A stretch of 64,000 bases of DNA from contig PLRJ01000087.1 of the NCBI GenBank assembly GCA_003163855.1, forward strand, positions 12,479 to 76,478. The letters are read 5' to 3'. The notes beneath the pieces are model-generated. The model ran no database searches and had not been told where the DNA came from. It saw nothing but the letters and a program-made list of their open reading frames with translations. This DNA comes from Bryobacterales bacterium. Lineage in GTDB: Bacteria > Acidobacteriota > Terriglobia > Bryobacterales > Bryobacteraceae. Made by a program: the position numbers and the translations under genes. Below, in pieces: positions 43,835 to 53,526 of this stretch (the first letter of the stretch is position 1; every line of letters begins with the position of its first letter).

Positions 43835-46800
43835 TTAAGGTTCGACGAATGTCTGGTCGGGCCAGAATGTCTGATTTCCGTAAATGTCGGTACTAACCAA
43901 CTGGTAATGCACGACGCCGCTAGGTACGTGTCCCATCGCCGGCGTGGGATTAGTAGTCAAGCTGGTAGTAGACGACCACTGGTTATAGGCAGTGGTCGGA
44001 CCGAACTGTACATAGCTATAAGTGGGTGTGGAAGTTGTCCATGAAACGAAGGCCGTATTGCCGCTGCCCGGAGTTACTGTAATGGCTGAGATCGACGGTC
44101 CGCTGGCACCTGTGGACGTGGTGAAGGAGTAAGTTGACGAATAGCCGGTGTTGCCGTTGGCATCGGTCGACTGGGCCACGAAATAATAGGTCGTGGAACT
44201 CTTCAAGCCGGTTAAAGTCACTCCGTGATTATTAGTGAGAGTGGTCTGAACGGGTGTCGTTTGGCCCAGGGCAGGACTTAAGCCATAGGACACCGCAGTG
44301 GTTGCAACATTATCAGTGGACCATGAAATGCTAATGCCGGAAGCATTCACACCCCACGAGTTCAGATATAAGAGAACCGGGCCATTGCTGGACGAGGCGG
44401 GAGTTGAGGCGGCGGGAGGGGGAGTGGCGGTGCTACTGCTGGAGCCTCCCGTAGTGAAACTGTAGGTGGCGGAATAGCCCGTATTTCCGTTAGAGTCAGT
44501 AGACTGAGCTACAAAATAGTACGTTGTCCCGCTGGCTAAGCCGTTGAGCACGACTCCGTGGCTTACCGTGAGCCCAGTTTGGACGGGGGTTACCGTCCCT
44601 AACGCAGTGCTAGTACCATACGCTACGGCAGTAGTAGAACCCACATTTGTGGACCAGGAAATCGAGGCACTGTTGCTGGTGATGCCCCACGACAGCAGAT
44701 ACGAAATCTGCGGTGGAGGACCAGTACTCGCGGAGGCACTGGAACCGGTGGTGGTTTGCGTGCTGCTTATAGTGGTAAAAGTATAGACCGTAGAAGTACT
44801 GGAATTGCCGTTTACATCGGTGGCATTGCAAACGAAGTAATAGGTTGTTCCACTTGCCAGGCCGGTTAAGGTAACGCCGTGGGAAACCGTTAAGTAACTT
44901 TGCACAGGCGTTGTTGTACCTAACGATGTCGTAGTGCCGTAGGACAAGGAAGTTGTCGCTGGGGAACTGGTAGACCAGGAAACGGTAATTCCCGACGTGC
45001 TGACGCCCCATGACACTACGTACGAGATGGCTGGTCCGGCGCCAGACGAGGAACCAGTCACCGGCGGAGGGGCTGCTGCCGCGGCCGGTGACGTCGCGAA
45101 GGTGAAGTTGCTGGACGCAGCAGAAGTTCCGGCAGAGTTAGCCGAAACTACCGAAAAGTTATAGGTCGTGCCGGCCGCGAGCCCGGTGAGTGTCACCGAG
45201 TGAGTTGTAGTCAGCGAACTGCTGGCGGCTGAACTTGAACCATAGGCGGTGGTGGTTCCATAGAAAACCTGGGATGAAGATGCCTGATCTGTGGTCCAGG
45301 TAATTGTGGCGGACGATGTGGTCAGGCCGCTCGCAGCCACTGCGGAAATGACCGGCGCCGGCGTAACTACGGGCGCGGCTGCGGTGGTTCCACCCCAAGT
45401 CAAAACAGTCATAGAATAAGGCGGTAAAGATAGGCCGGAAGAGGCATTGAAGCTGTTGAGCGTCGACGCGGTGATATTCACTACGCTTGAGTTTTCGTTG
45501 GTATCTGTTGGGTAAGCAGAGGTCAACTGCTGCATCTGTACGGTTCCGGAAGGAGCATTAGAGCCGCTGAAGGTAACGGGCAGCGCACTGCTGCGGGACA
45601 GATTGAAAACGATGGCCGAACGGCTGCTCCCGTTAGCGAAAGCAAAAGAATGCAGGTAGTGAGCGCCGTTGAATTGAACGGTGTTCACCAACGGCTGATT
45701 CCAGGTGGGATCAGCTCCACTGTGCACGGTCTGCAGCATAGCTGCTCCGTTGCTGAGGGCTTGGTTGGCAAGCTGAAGGGCCAGAAACTGCGGTCTTCTA
45801 AGGTTCGCCGAGCCCATATCAACAACCGCGCCCCAAAGCAAAGCGGTAAGGCCGTCGGAGCGCATGAAGTTGTATTGCGGGAGCGCAAACAGTTCCTGAT
45901 TTACCACACCGAAATTACGCAGACTGAGCAGCATGGTATCGGCAACCATCAAGCCGGCGCCCAAACTTGGCGTGTAAGAGTTCAGCGCCTGCTGGGATAT
46001 AGATCCAGATAGCGTCGCCATATTGATCTCATAAAAGCTCATGGGAACCGGATGTGAGGAAGCTTGTATGGCTTGGTAATCCTGCAGCACTTCGCCTGGA
46101 GTCTCACCTTCGGCGGTGCCGCTACTGGACATGAAGGCTTCCGGTTCTGCGAACGTGGAACCGAACAAGGATTCGTTGTCGGAGTAGCTATCCACCGTGC
46201 CCATAGTGTAGGGCGCTACCGCCAGCGAGTCGTTATTGTTCATAGCATTCAAAATGGCGGTGTTACGCGCGGCGTAGGCCGCCTGGCCGCCAGCGACGAG
46301 GTCAAAATTGCCAGCCACAAAGTTAGGATTCGAGCGAAAGATGCCGAAGATCGTCTGGGCGCGGCTCCCGTAGGGTGCCGCATACTCGATGCTGCCGCCT
46401 TTGAAGCTTCCATTCCACGCTTCGTTACCGAACTCCAAATGAATCTTTGAAAATACTGAGGTCCAAGGCGCGTTCTGCCCGAGGGCGGCTCGTTTGGCGC
46501 CATAAGTCGATGTGGAAGCTCCAGCAAGATATTCGATCAGGTTGTTGGCGTCGGTTGTACTGAAGGTGGAGGGTACGACAAACCAGGGTTCGGCTCCAAT
46601 TGCCTGGCACAGCCCGAGAAAGTCGTGCAAGCCGTAGTCAACCACGTCCGACTCGGTGTACCAGGCGAGATAACCGGACCTCTGCCGCCCGAACTGCGGT
46701 TGAAGGAGGTTATCCAAGGTGTCACCCAGTTGGCCACCCCAATACCGGAGCACCCCAGGATTCAGCGTCCGTAGTGCACTGACTACTGGATCGCGAAAAG

Positions 46801-47764
46801 CCGTCGTGTTCGTCGGATCGCCGTTGGTTTTGACAAGGCTGACGTCATCCAACTCAAAGGAATCGGCACCAACAGTTGCGAAGCTGACATCTGCAATACC
46901 AATGGCGGAGCCGTTTTCGTAAGCCGAAAAATTGATGTTATAGGTGTTCCAACTGTTCGTGAGGTTTACCGGCTGGCTAACGTAAGTGGCTACACCTGTT
47001 CGGCTTATCACCACCTGGATTTGGTTTGACCCGCCAATACCTTTTGCCTTGAACTGCAATTGGTAGGTTCCGTTCAGCTGCAGAAAGGTATGTCCCAAGA
47101 CGGAATCGAAGAAGCCGCCAATGATCGCCGAGTCGCTGGCCGTAGGAGCGGTAAGGGCGATGGTCTGCTTGCCTAACGTTCCGGGAGGTAAGTCTGTGAG
47201 ATTATCGCTTATCTTGCCATTGCCCGACGTCGAAGGCCACCAGCCTCCGCTGGCTCCGCCTGGCACGGTTTTGCGGACGATTAGATAATCGCCTGCCGCC
47301 GGAGCTACACCCGAGTTTGAGAAATAGAAGGTTCCGCCGGAGCCGTTAGCGGCGGCAGTCGAACTGGTTATAGTGCCGGTGCGACCGGCGGAAGTTCCCC
47401 AGAAAACTTCATAAGTGGCGCCGTTCCAGAACCCGGCAGGCCAGGCGGACCACTGATCCTCATCAAGACAGCTGGTGGCCGTGCCGGAAGCGCAGCGTAT
47501 GGTGGAATTCCATATCTGCCCTTCGAAGCCCGGATTAGACATCAGCAGGTTCTGAGTGGTTTGCCCGGAATCGTAGTAATCCAAAGTACCCAGGTTGATG
47601 CCAAGGCGTTTAACCGAAGGCTGGATAGTAGTCGTGCCAATGGCTATATTCGTGCTCTGAGAAAAAATGGTAGTTGGTACGCCAAAAGTAAGAAAAAATA
47701 AAAGTGCATAAGTTCGGGACCGGAGGGATCCCCAATTAGTGGCGCGCTGCAGCGTCATTTCCAA
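43835..47764 (-). CDS. Secreted GH-like protein with five FN3 repeats (paralog 3 of 3)
   Basis: The protein of about 1309 residues shares the plan of paralogs 1 and 2: signal peptide (YALLFFLTFGVPTTIFSQ), CBM-like domain, core with LEFGNEAW and FYEINMATL Glu sites, beta-sandwich, then five FN3 domains and the cap ending FVEP. Its array has one type-A repeat and three type-B repeats, unlike the other paralogs. TTG 47764 is chosen as start because GAGG lies eight bases upstream exactly as in paralog 2; the longer frame to 47812 is ignored. No clear terminator is seen after it. Confidence 0.87.
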   Translation of the reverse strand: MEMTLQRATNWGSLRSRTYALLFFLTFGVPTTIFSQSTNIAIGTTTIQPSVKRLGINLGTLDYYDSGQTTQNLLMSNPGFEGQIWNSTIRCASGTATSCLDEDQWSAWPAGFWNGATYEVFWGTSAGRTGTITSSTAAANGSGGTFYFSNSGVAPAAGDYLIVRKTVPGGASGGWWPSTSGNGKISDNLTDLPPGTLGKQTIALTAPTASDSAIIGGFFDSVLGHTFLQLNGTYQLQFKAKGIGGSNQIQVVISRTGVATYVSQPVNLTNSWNTYNINFSAYENGSAIGIADVSFATVGADSFELDDVSLVKTNGDPTNTTAFRDPVVSALRTLNPGVLRYWGGQLGDTLDNLLQPQFGRQRSGYLAWYTESDVVDYGLHDFLGLCQAIGAEPWFVVPSTFSTTDANNLIEYLAGASTSTYGAKRAALGQNAPWTSVFSKIHLEFGNEAWNGSFKGGSIEYAAPYGSRAQTIFGIFRSNPNFVAGNFDLVAGGQAAYAARNTAILNAMNNNDSLAVAPYTMGTVDSYSDNESLFGSTFAEPEAFMSSSGTAEGETPGEVLQDYQAIQASSHPVPMSFYEINMATLSGSISQQALNSYTPSLGAGLMVADTMLLSLRNFGVVNQELFALPQYNFMRSDGLTALLWGAVVDMGSANLRRPQFLALQLANQALSNGAAMLQTVHSGADPTWNQPLVNTVQFNGAHYLHSFAFANGSSRSAIVFNLSRSSALPVTFSGSNAPSGTVQMQQLTSAYPTDTNENSSVVNITASTLNSFNASSGLSLPPYSMTVLTWGGTTAAAPVVTPAPVISAVAASGLTTSSATITWTTDQASSSQVFYGTTTAYGSSSAASSSLTTTHSVTLTGLAAGTTYNFSVVSANSAGTSAASSNFTFATSPAAAAAPPPVTGSSSGAGPAISYVVSWGVSTSGITVSWSTSSPATTSLSYGTTTSLGTTTPVQSYLTVSHGVTLTGLASGTTYYFVCNATDVNGNSSTSTVYTFTTISSTQTTTGSSASASTGPPPQISYLLSWGITSNSASISWSTNVGSTTAVAYGTSTALGTVTPVQTGLTVSHGVVLNGLASGTTYYFVAQSTDSNGNTGYSATYSFTTGGSSSSTATPPPAASTPASSSNGPVLLYLNSWGVNASGISISWSTDNVATTAVSYGLSPALGQTTPVQTTLTNNHGVTLTGLKSSTTYYFVAQSTDANGNTGYSSTYSFTTSTGASGPSISAITVTPGSGNTAFVSWTTSTPTYSYVQFGPTTAYNQWSSTTSLTTNPTPAMGHVPSGVVHYQLVSTDIYGNQTFWPDQTFVEP
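43838..45370 (-). repeat. Five tandem FN3 repeats in paralog 3, mostly type B
   Basis: In reading order: one type A (SGLTTSSATITWTTDQ), three type B (SYVVSWGVSTSGITVSWS, SYLLSWGITSNSASISWS and LYLNSWGVNASGISISWS), then the cap. Serine/threonine-rich linkers (SSSTATPPPA-like) separate the type-B copies. This is a different expansion from that in paralog 2. Confidence 0.8.
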
Positions 47765-47777
47765 AACATAGACCTCG
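47762..47777 (-). promoter_or_regulatory. Ribosome-binding site and TTG start of paralog 3
   Basis: On the minus strand GAGG (47773-47776) is followed by TCTATGTT and the TTG start (47762-47764), spacing eight. It matches paralog 2 base for base except one position. The ATG two codons on would lack a spaced SD. Confidence 0.7.
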
Positions 47778-47985
47778 TTCTTTAATGGCCGTAAGTTACC
47801 CCACGAGGGCATGGCATGTTTAAGCGTCTAAGGAAGTCTTGCCAGTATAACTCATTTAGTTTTATGAGCCACACTAGTCCTAGTATATGCCTCGCTAGTA
47901 GTCTTACGAATTCCTTAGAGATGCGGTCTTTTCAATAAACCTTTCAAAAAAGATTCAAGAAAAAATCTCCGCGGGCTGGGTGTGC

Positions 47986-49371
47986 TCAATGCAAGTTGAG
48001 GGGCTGAGACCAAGGAAAACCAGCGAGATTGCGTAGGAAGAACAGGCCAGCGGTACCGGCGACAAAAAGCAGGGTCATTTCCAGGTCCTGGCGGAGAGTT
48101 AAGAGGTTTTCTCGCCACAAACCGAACAAATTACAAAGGTATACCGGGAAATCGCTAAACGAGATGATCCAGACGGCTCCGATCAGGCCCCAGATATGGA
48201 AGGTGGAAGGCACAACCAATAACAAAACCGAGGCAGTCAGGATATACCCAACTACGTTGTAGCTTAATTTCCCCAACATAGTCAGGCAGGGCGCACTGGT
48301 GCTGTAGAGAATGGTGTGCCACAAACCAAGCGCCAAAATAGGTACCATCCAGGCAGCGTTGTGGTACCGCTTATCGTACACATGGAGCAAAAACAGGTCG
48401 GAAAAATTCACTCCGATCGCCAAGAGAACCGCTCCGGCCAGCAGCACCATGCGGCGATATTTTATGACTACGGCACGGAACTCGCCACGCTCCAGGCGAC
48501 TGAAACCGGATACAAACGGCAACCCAACGTATCCGCGGAACGCCATAATCACCTGACGCGGGATATCGGCCAGGGCGAAAGCTATGCCGTACAAACCTAA
48601 CGTTGTCATGGAAACCAATTTGCCTAGAACCAGGCGGTCCGATTGCGAAGCCAGGAAGGTTAGCGCGGTGGAGGCGAATATCCACTTACCGAACGCGAGC
48701 AATTCGTGGACGATCTCTTTATTCCAGGCAAAGCGGTTGCGGTAGTTGGGGATCAGCATGTGGCTGACGACCAGGCGCGCGGTGTCGGAAACCAGGCGGC
48801 CGATGACCAGCGCCCAAACGGTAGGGCTGATCAGCGCGGCCACTACCGTGACAATCAACTGCACTACCTGCACGAACAACTCAAGCAGCGCCACCTTGCG
48901 CACTTCCATGTGCTTGTTGAACGTCAGAATACTGGTGGAAGCAAAGCCGGTGATAACCAGGCTTAAGCCCAGAACCGGAGTGAGCGTCAGAAGTTGCGGG
49001 AGCTTATAAAAATGCGAAAAGGGCCAAGTCAGAATGACGCAGATCAGCCACAGTCCAACGCCGCGCAACACCTGCACCGTCCAAACCGTGTTCAGATAAT
49101 GGGGATCGTCACCCTTTTCGCTGCGAATGACGCTAGGGGCTAGGCCGACGTCGGAGAACAGCGTGAGACCGATCATCAGCGTGTTCAGCAGCGCCATGAG
49201 CCCGAAATACTGGGGCAGGAACAGGCGACTGAGCACGACGCTGCTGCCGAGGCGCACAATTTGGCCTCCGGCGTAGGCAACTATGGTCCAAATAGCCCCG
49301 CGGCCCGCCTTCTTGACAAGCGAAGAATGGTTTACTTCGGCTGGGGTATCACTGGTATCGGTAACGGGCAT
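47986..49371 (-). CDS. Wzx-like lipopolysaccharide/oligosaccharide flippase
   Basis: The 461-residue protein has about 12-14 membrane segments and the polysaccharide-biosynthesis (MOP superfamily) pattern at its start (KKAGRGAIWTIVAYAGGQIV then LGSSVVLSRLFLPQYFGLMA). It flips lipid-linked repeat units across the inner membrane for Wzy-type polymerisation. It is the last gene of the dense minus-strand operon that begins near 61.2 kb; the gap of about 80 bases to the LbH acetyltransferase contains no obvious terminator. Length is normal. Confidence 0.9.
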   Translation of the reverse strand: MPVTDTSDTPAEVNHSSLVKKAGRGAIWTIVAYAGGQIVRLGSSVVLSRLFLPQYFGLMALLNTLMIGLTLFSDVGLAPSVIRSEKGDDPHYLNTVWTVQVLRGVGLWLICVILTWPFSHFYKLPQLLTLTPVLGLSLVITGFASTSILTFNKHMEVRKVALLELFVQVVQLIVTVVAALISPTVWALVIGRLVSDTARLVVSHMLIPNYRNRFAWNKEIVHELLAFGKWIFASTALTFLASQSDRLVLGKLVSMTTLGLYGIAFALADIPRQVIMAFRGYVGLPFVSGFSRLERGEFRAVVIKYRRMVLLAGAVLLAIGVNFSDLFLLHVYDKRYHNAAWMVPILALGLWHTILYSTSAPCLTMLGKLSYNVVGYILTASVLLLVVPSTFHIWGLIGAVWIISFSDFPVYLCNLFGLWRENLLTLRQDLEMTLLFVAGTAGLFFLRNLAGFPWSQPLNLH

Positions 49372-49449
49372 TTAAATCCTGTTCGGGCTGATGATCTGGT
49401 GCATTGGCAGTGTCATTCATATCGGGCAAAAGTGAGGATCTTGGACGTT

Positions 49450-50076
49450 TCAGACCGTTTTGTACGAAGCTTCATCAGGAACCACCTGAGGACGCGCGGC
49501 GCGGATAGGCACGGCCGGCACCCCTACCACCGTAACGCCGGCAGGAACATCGCGCGTCACCACCGCATTGGCGCCAATGGTGGCATTGTTACCGACGTTA
49601 ACGCCGGGAAGAATGGTGACACCTCTACCTACCCATACCTGCGTCCCGATCGTAATAGGAGACGCAAGATGGGCGCCATCGCGCATGGCGCCGTTCGCGT
49701 CGCGCAAGTGGTTGGCGTCACGAATGCTGGTGTACTCGCCTATCATCGATCCAGTGCCGATGCTCACTCGCGAATAGGAGACAATATGCACTCCGCGCGA
49801 GCAAACGACATTGTCGCCGATGTCTATGGAGCCGCCATCCGCTGTCTCCAGATACAGCCCCGGATAGAGCAGCAAGTTCTTGCCGAAGCGGATGTCTCCA
49901 GTGCCGCGCACCTCGGCTGTTCCCATAACCACCACGGAGGTGTCTACCGGGTACTGCACACAGGCGCTCAGCTTTAGATAGGCGGCCATGCGCTTCAGAT
50001 TTTCGAGAAGCGGGATGAAAAGCCGGACGATGGGCACTAAAATCGCTCTCACCGTGGTCTTTATCAGGCCTCGCAT
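49450..50076 (-). CDS. Left-handed beta-helix acyltransferase (hexapeptide family)
   Basis: The 208-residue protein has an N-terminal amphipathic helix and then hexapeptide repeats: IGDNVVCSRGVHIVSYSRVS, IGTGSMIGEYTSIRDANHLR, IGTQVWVGRGVTILPGVNVG and NNATIGANAVVTRDVPAGVT, with the final G-x-PA signature (GVPAVPI). Such enzymes O-acetylate sugars using acetyl-CoA. It probably modifies the exopolysaccharide. It lies between a GT2 gene and wzx in the operon. Confidence 0.88.
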   Translation of the reverse strand: MRGLIKTTVRAILVPIVRLFIPLLENLKRMAAYLKLSACVQYPVDTSVVVMGTAEVRGTGDIRFGKNLLLYPGLYLETADGGSIDIGDNVVCSRGVHIVSYSRVSIGTGSMIGEYTSIRDANHLRDANGAMRDGAHLASPITIGTQVWVGRGVTILPGVNVGNNATIGANAVVTRDVPAGVTVVGVPAVPIRAARPQVVPDEASYKTV

Positions 50077-50179
50077 TTTCCTATTATCCTTTCCGCCGAT
50101 TTAGAACGCCTTCGCTGATCGCCGCACCTCCGGCCCGTCGGCCCAAAAGTGCAGGCCAACATTGTAACGAGAGTCGCCG

Positions 50180-51187
50180 TTACGCGCTTTTCTTATATTC
50201 GATAAGCTCGCTGCGCCAATTCCTTCTGGCATTCTTCCAATAGCGCAGCTGTCCCATAAAAACCGGGATTTGCTGGAAGTGCGAATGAATGGCAAACAGC
50301 AGGAGGGTCGCAGGCGAAGCGGGCTTACTTCGGGCCTTGTAGGCGGTCCGCACAATGATGGCTATAGCGCAACCCCCAAGCGCGAATAAAACCAGCCACG
50401 AGTGCAGAAGCAGCGCCGCCAGTAGAGCCACGGCAGGCAGTGTCATATACGCCGAAGCCTGCACAACATTGGTGCGCGACGCTGACTGCCAGAGCGGATC
50501 GCCCGAATTCTTGTGGCGTGCCGCAATCTCTGCATAGGCATGACCAGCCCGGAAGGAGTGGCGCCAATACTGCCGGAAACTGACCATGGCAAAGTCATGA
50601 CCGGTCATCGGCACGTCAATATGGGGAATCAATCCGCCATGGGCGCGGATGCGATGACAAAGGTCGGGCTCTTCGCCCGCGACGAGGTCAGGATTGAAGC
50701 CACCGGCCTGCTCCAGCGCCGAGCGGCGCATAACGGCATCGCCGCCGCAGAATTCGGTTAGGCCCGGAGGATAAACCCAGTTCAAATCAAGCACGCGATT
50801 GAACAGAGAGGCTTCGGGATGAAGTTCGCGGCGATGACCCCAGACGACGGCAACCTGCGGATTTTCAAACTCGGCCAGGGCTTTGGTGACGAAGTCGGGA
50901 TGAAGCACGGTGTCGCCATCCAGAAACAGGATGAACGGCGCCACAGCAGCCTGCCAGCCGGCGTTGCGGGCGCGCGCCGCCGACATGCGGCCGCTGGTGA
51001 TTTCAATCACCTTGGCTCCAAATTCGGCTGCCTTTGCGGCTGAGCCGTCACTCGAAGCCGAGTCTACATAGATGATTTCGAACAGGCCAAACGGGTGCGC
51101 CATGGCACTGACCGATTCCAGACATCGAACCAGCCGCGCGCCTTCGTTACGGCCTATGACGACAACAGATAGAGCTGGATCCTGCAT
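50180..51187 (-). CDS. Glycosyltransferase family 2
   Basis: The 335-residue protein has the GT-A fold: SVVVIGRNEGARLVRCLESV, then VDSASSDGSAAKAAEFGAKV and the metal-binding DGD motif in FILFLDGDTVLHPDFV, followed by EFCGGDAVMRRSALEQAGGF and GEEPDLCHRIR. Membrane segments follow at the C-terminus. It transfers a sugar to the growing repeat unit. Its ATG lies two bases after the stop of the upstream GT2 gene, so they are tightly coupled. Confidence 0.9.
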   Translation of the reverse strand: MQDPALSVVVIGRNEGARLVRCLESVSAMAHPFGLFEIIYVDSASSDGSAAKAAEFGAKVIEITSGRMSAARARNAGWQAAVAPFILFLDGDTVLHPDFVTKALAEFENPQVAVVWGHRRELHPEASLFNRVLDLNWVYPPGLTEFCGGDAVMRRSALEQAGGFNPDLVAGEEPDLCHRIRAHGGLIPHIDVPMTGHDFAMVSFRQYWRHSFRAGHAYAEIAARHKNSGDPLWQSASRTNVVQASAYMTLPAVALLAALLLHSWLVLFALGGCAIAIIVRTAYKARSKPASPATLLLFAIHSHFQQIPVFMGQLRYWKNARRNWRSELIEYKKSA

Positions 51188-51189
51188 GG

Positions 51190-52221
51190 CTACCAGGGGC
51201 GCGGCGGAGACATGCGGCCGCCGTTGGTTTCCTTCCAGGCTTGCTTCATCAGTTGGCTGACTGTCTGGCTTTCAGCCGCCTTGTCCTGGCGCTCCTGACT
51301 GCTGCTCAGGCTGTTGCGCCAACGCCGCGCCAGATGCCACCAGCGTTCCATCAAATAAGCGAGAAAGGCGAAGTTTCCATGATGCTTGCGATAGTAGAGC
51401 AGGGCGCTCCGCATTCTCCACAGCGTTAGCTGTGAGCCTGAACGCGACATTACCGCTGAGGCGATCGTTTTGGAAGATTCTCCGCCTAGATGGACGATAA
51501 CAACGTCGGGCCAATAGACGACCTTCAAACCCAAAGCCTTGATGCGGCGGCACAGGTCCACTTCTTCGTAGTACAGGAAGAAATCTTCATCGAAGATGCC
51601 GGCGTTTTCCAGCGCCTTCGGACGGATGATGGAGAAGGCGCCGGGCACCCAATCTACTTCGGCGGTTTCCATCGGATCGCTCCAGGTGCGGTCGGCGCGT
51701 CCGAAGAAGCGCGAACGGGGAAACTTACTCGACAAGCCTGAAAGCGTCAGAAAATCATTTAATAACGATGGGAAGCAACGTGCGGAGGGCTGCCAGGTTT
51801 CTGTGGGACCGATGAGCCGGCCGCCACCTAAGCCCACGTCCGGGTTCTTCTCCATGTGGTCGATGGCGCGGCGCAGCGCATCAGGCCGCAGGAAGGCATC
51901 GGAGTTCAAAAGAATAATGTAGCGGCCGCTAGCCTCGAGCAGCGCACGATTGTTGGCGGCGCCGAATCCTAGGTTCACTTCACTGCGGATCACCTGAATA
52001 TCGGGATACTCTGCCTCCAGCATCTCGACGGAACCGTCTTTGGAGGCATTATCGACGACGATGATTTCAAGTTTTAAGCCTTCGGCCGATTCCTTCAAAT
52101 GCTGGAAGCAGCGGTGCAGAATCTCGCGCGTGTTGTACGAGACGATCACCACCGACAGATCGCACTGTTCCTTTTTCTTGACGAGCTTCAATTCCGAAGC
52201 CCGAGACGTCAAAGACGGCAC
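51190..52221 (-). CDS. Glycosyltransferase family 2 (rhamnosyltransferase-like)
   Basis: The 343-residue protein is a GT-A enzyme with DLSVVIVSYNTREILHRCFQ, EIIVVDNASKDGSVEMLEAE, FGAANNRALLEASGRYIILL and NSDAFLRPDALRRA, and a membrane-near basic C-terminus. The sequence most resembles WbbL-type rhamnosyltransferases (family inference). It overlaps the upstream GT4 gene by 13 bases and is two bases from the downstream GT2 gene, part of one operon. Confidence 0.88.
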   Translation of the reverse strand: MPSLTSRASELKLVKKKEQCDLSVVIVSYNTREILHRCFQHLKESAEGLKLEIIVVDNASKDGSVEMLEAEYPDIQVIRSEVNLGFGAANNRALLEASGRYIILLNSDAFLRPDALRRAIDHMEKNPDVGLGGGRLIGPTETWQPSARCFPSLLNDFLTLSGLSSKFPRSRFFGRADRTWSDPMETAEVDWVPGAFSIIRPKALENAGIFDEDFFLYYEEVDLCRRIKALGLKVVYWPDVVIVHLGGESSKTIASAVMSRSGSQLTLWRMRSALLYYRKHHGNFAFLAYLMERWWHLARRWRNSLSSSQERQDKAAESQTVSQLMKQAWKETNGGRMSPPRPW

Positions 52222-53468
52222 TGAAAAATGTCCCCCAATCCCTTGACACTTTGCTCTAGAACGTAGCTCTCCTGGACCCGCATGCGGCCCGAGAAACCGA
52301 GCCGGTGGCGCAGTTCGGGGTCGTCAATCAAGCGCGCCAGCGCGCCGGCGAGTTGTACTTCGTCGGAAGGCGCCACCAGTAGCCCGTCGACATCGTTGCG
52401 AATTAGTTCCGGGATGCCCGCTATGGTGGTACTCACGCACGGAATCTCCATCGCCATTGCTTCCATCAGCGCGATCGGAATTCCTTCGGCAAAGCTGGGT
52501 AAAGCGAAAATATCGGCCTGTTCCAAAGCCTGTCGTACACGGCCGATACCTACTGCTCCTTCAAAAACGACTTTGTTTGTTATTCCGAGACGAGCCGCGG
52601 CCGCTTCCAGGCTTTCGCGGTCGGGTCCTTTGCCGATGAGGCGCAACCTCACATCACGGCCTTCGCTGACAAGGCGTTCAAAGGCCGCCAACAGAATGTG
52701 CTGGCCCTTCGCCGCCACCAGCCGTCCTACAGAAATGATTTCAACGGGACCCGGGTGAACCGAGCGCCGAGCCGGAGCAAACTTTTTGGGATCGACGCCC
52801 AGGCGCGACAGCACCAGCTTGTGCCACATCGAAGACGGGCAAAGCATCATCAATTGGCTGATGCCGTAGGAGCTGATGCATATAACCAGGCTGGCTGTTT
52901 CCAGCTTTTCACGCAGATAAAATTTGCTGACATCCCAGAATTCATCCGGCCCATGCAGCGTCAGCGAGAGAGTTATCGGAAAAGTGCGGGCGACAATCAT
53001 CGCCACGTTCGCCACCGCGCCGCCAAAGTGAGTATGCAGGTGCTTGCGTCCATGTTTCCGCATCCACATGCCCACAATCAGCGCCTCGAGGAAATAGAAA
53101 ATCCGGATGACGCCGCCGCCCAGCCGCAGCGTGAAATACAAGCCGCGCAAAACGCCTAACGGATTCAGGACCATGGCGGAGAAAATGGCCTTAAGCCAGG
53201 CAAAAAGGCCCGCACCCTTGACATAAAAGGTATTGGCCTGCTCAGCACGCTCCACCGGCTCCATTTCGGCTTGCGGTTGATCGCAGGCATTGATGGACGC
53301 GGTGACGATGTCAAAGCCAAGCTTTTTCAGTCCGACGATTTCATTGAGGACGAAGGTCAGCGAGTAAGCTGGATAGCCGCTCAGCAGATAGGCGATCTTA
53401 GTGCGCGCCGGTGCGGCGTGGCTCGAGACCGGTTCCGATGCCGCGGCTACTTCGGCGACTGAACTCAT
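52209..53468 (-). CDS. Glycosyltransferase, GT4 family
   Basis: The 419-residue protein has a GT-B fold: the N-terminal part has YLLSGYPAYSLTFVLNEIVG and a conserved HLHTHFGGAVANVAMIVART; the donor domain shows PVEIISVGRLVAAKGQHILL, GADIFALP-like QADIFALPSFAEGIPIALME and the acidic EAMAMEIPCVST. It is a retaining glycosyltransferase in the repeat-unit pathway. It is 58 bases downstream of the Wzc-like gene and overlaps the next GT2 gene. Confidence 0.9.
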   Translation of the reverse strand: MSSVAEVAAASEPVSSHAAPARTKIAYLLSGYPAYSLTFVLNEIVGLKKLGFDIVTASINACDQPQAEMEPVERAEQANTFYVKGAGLFAWLKAIFSAMVLNPLGVLRGLYFTLRLGGGVIRIFYFLEALIVGMWMRKHGRKHLHTHFGGAVANVAMIVARTFPITLSLTLHGPDEFWDVSKFYLREKLETASLVICISSYGISQLMMLCPSSMWHKLVLSRLGVDPKKFAPARRSVHPGPVEIISVGRLVAAKGQHILLAAFERLVSEGRDVRLRLIGKGPDRESLEAAAARLGITNKVVFEGAVGIGRVRQALEQADIFALPSFAEGIPIALMEAMAMEIPCVSTTIAGIPELIRNDVDGLLVAPSDEVQLAGALARLIDDPELRHRLGFSGRMRVQESYVLEQSVKGLGDIFQCRL

Positions 53469-53526
53469 AGGCTCCTCGCGCGCAGACAGTTAGTTTGGTA
53501 GCAGGAAAATCTCAACGGCAAGCGTG

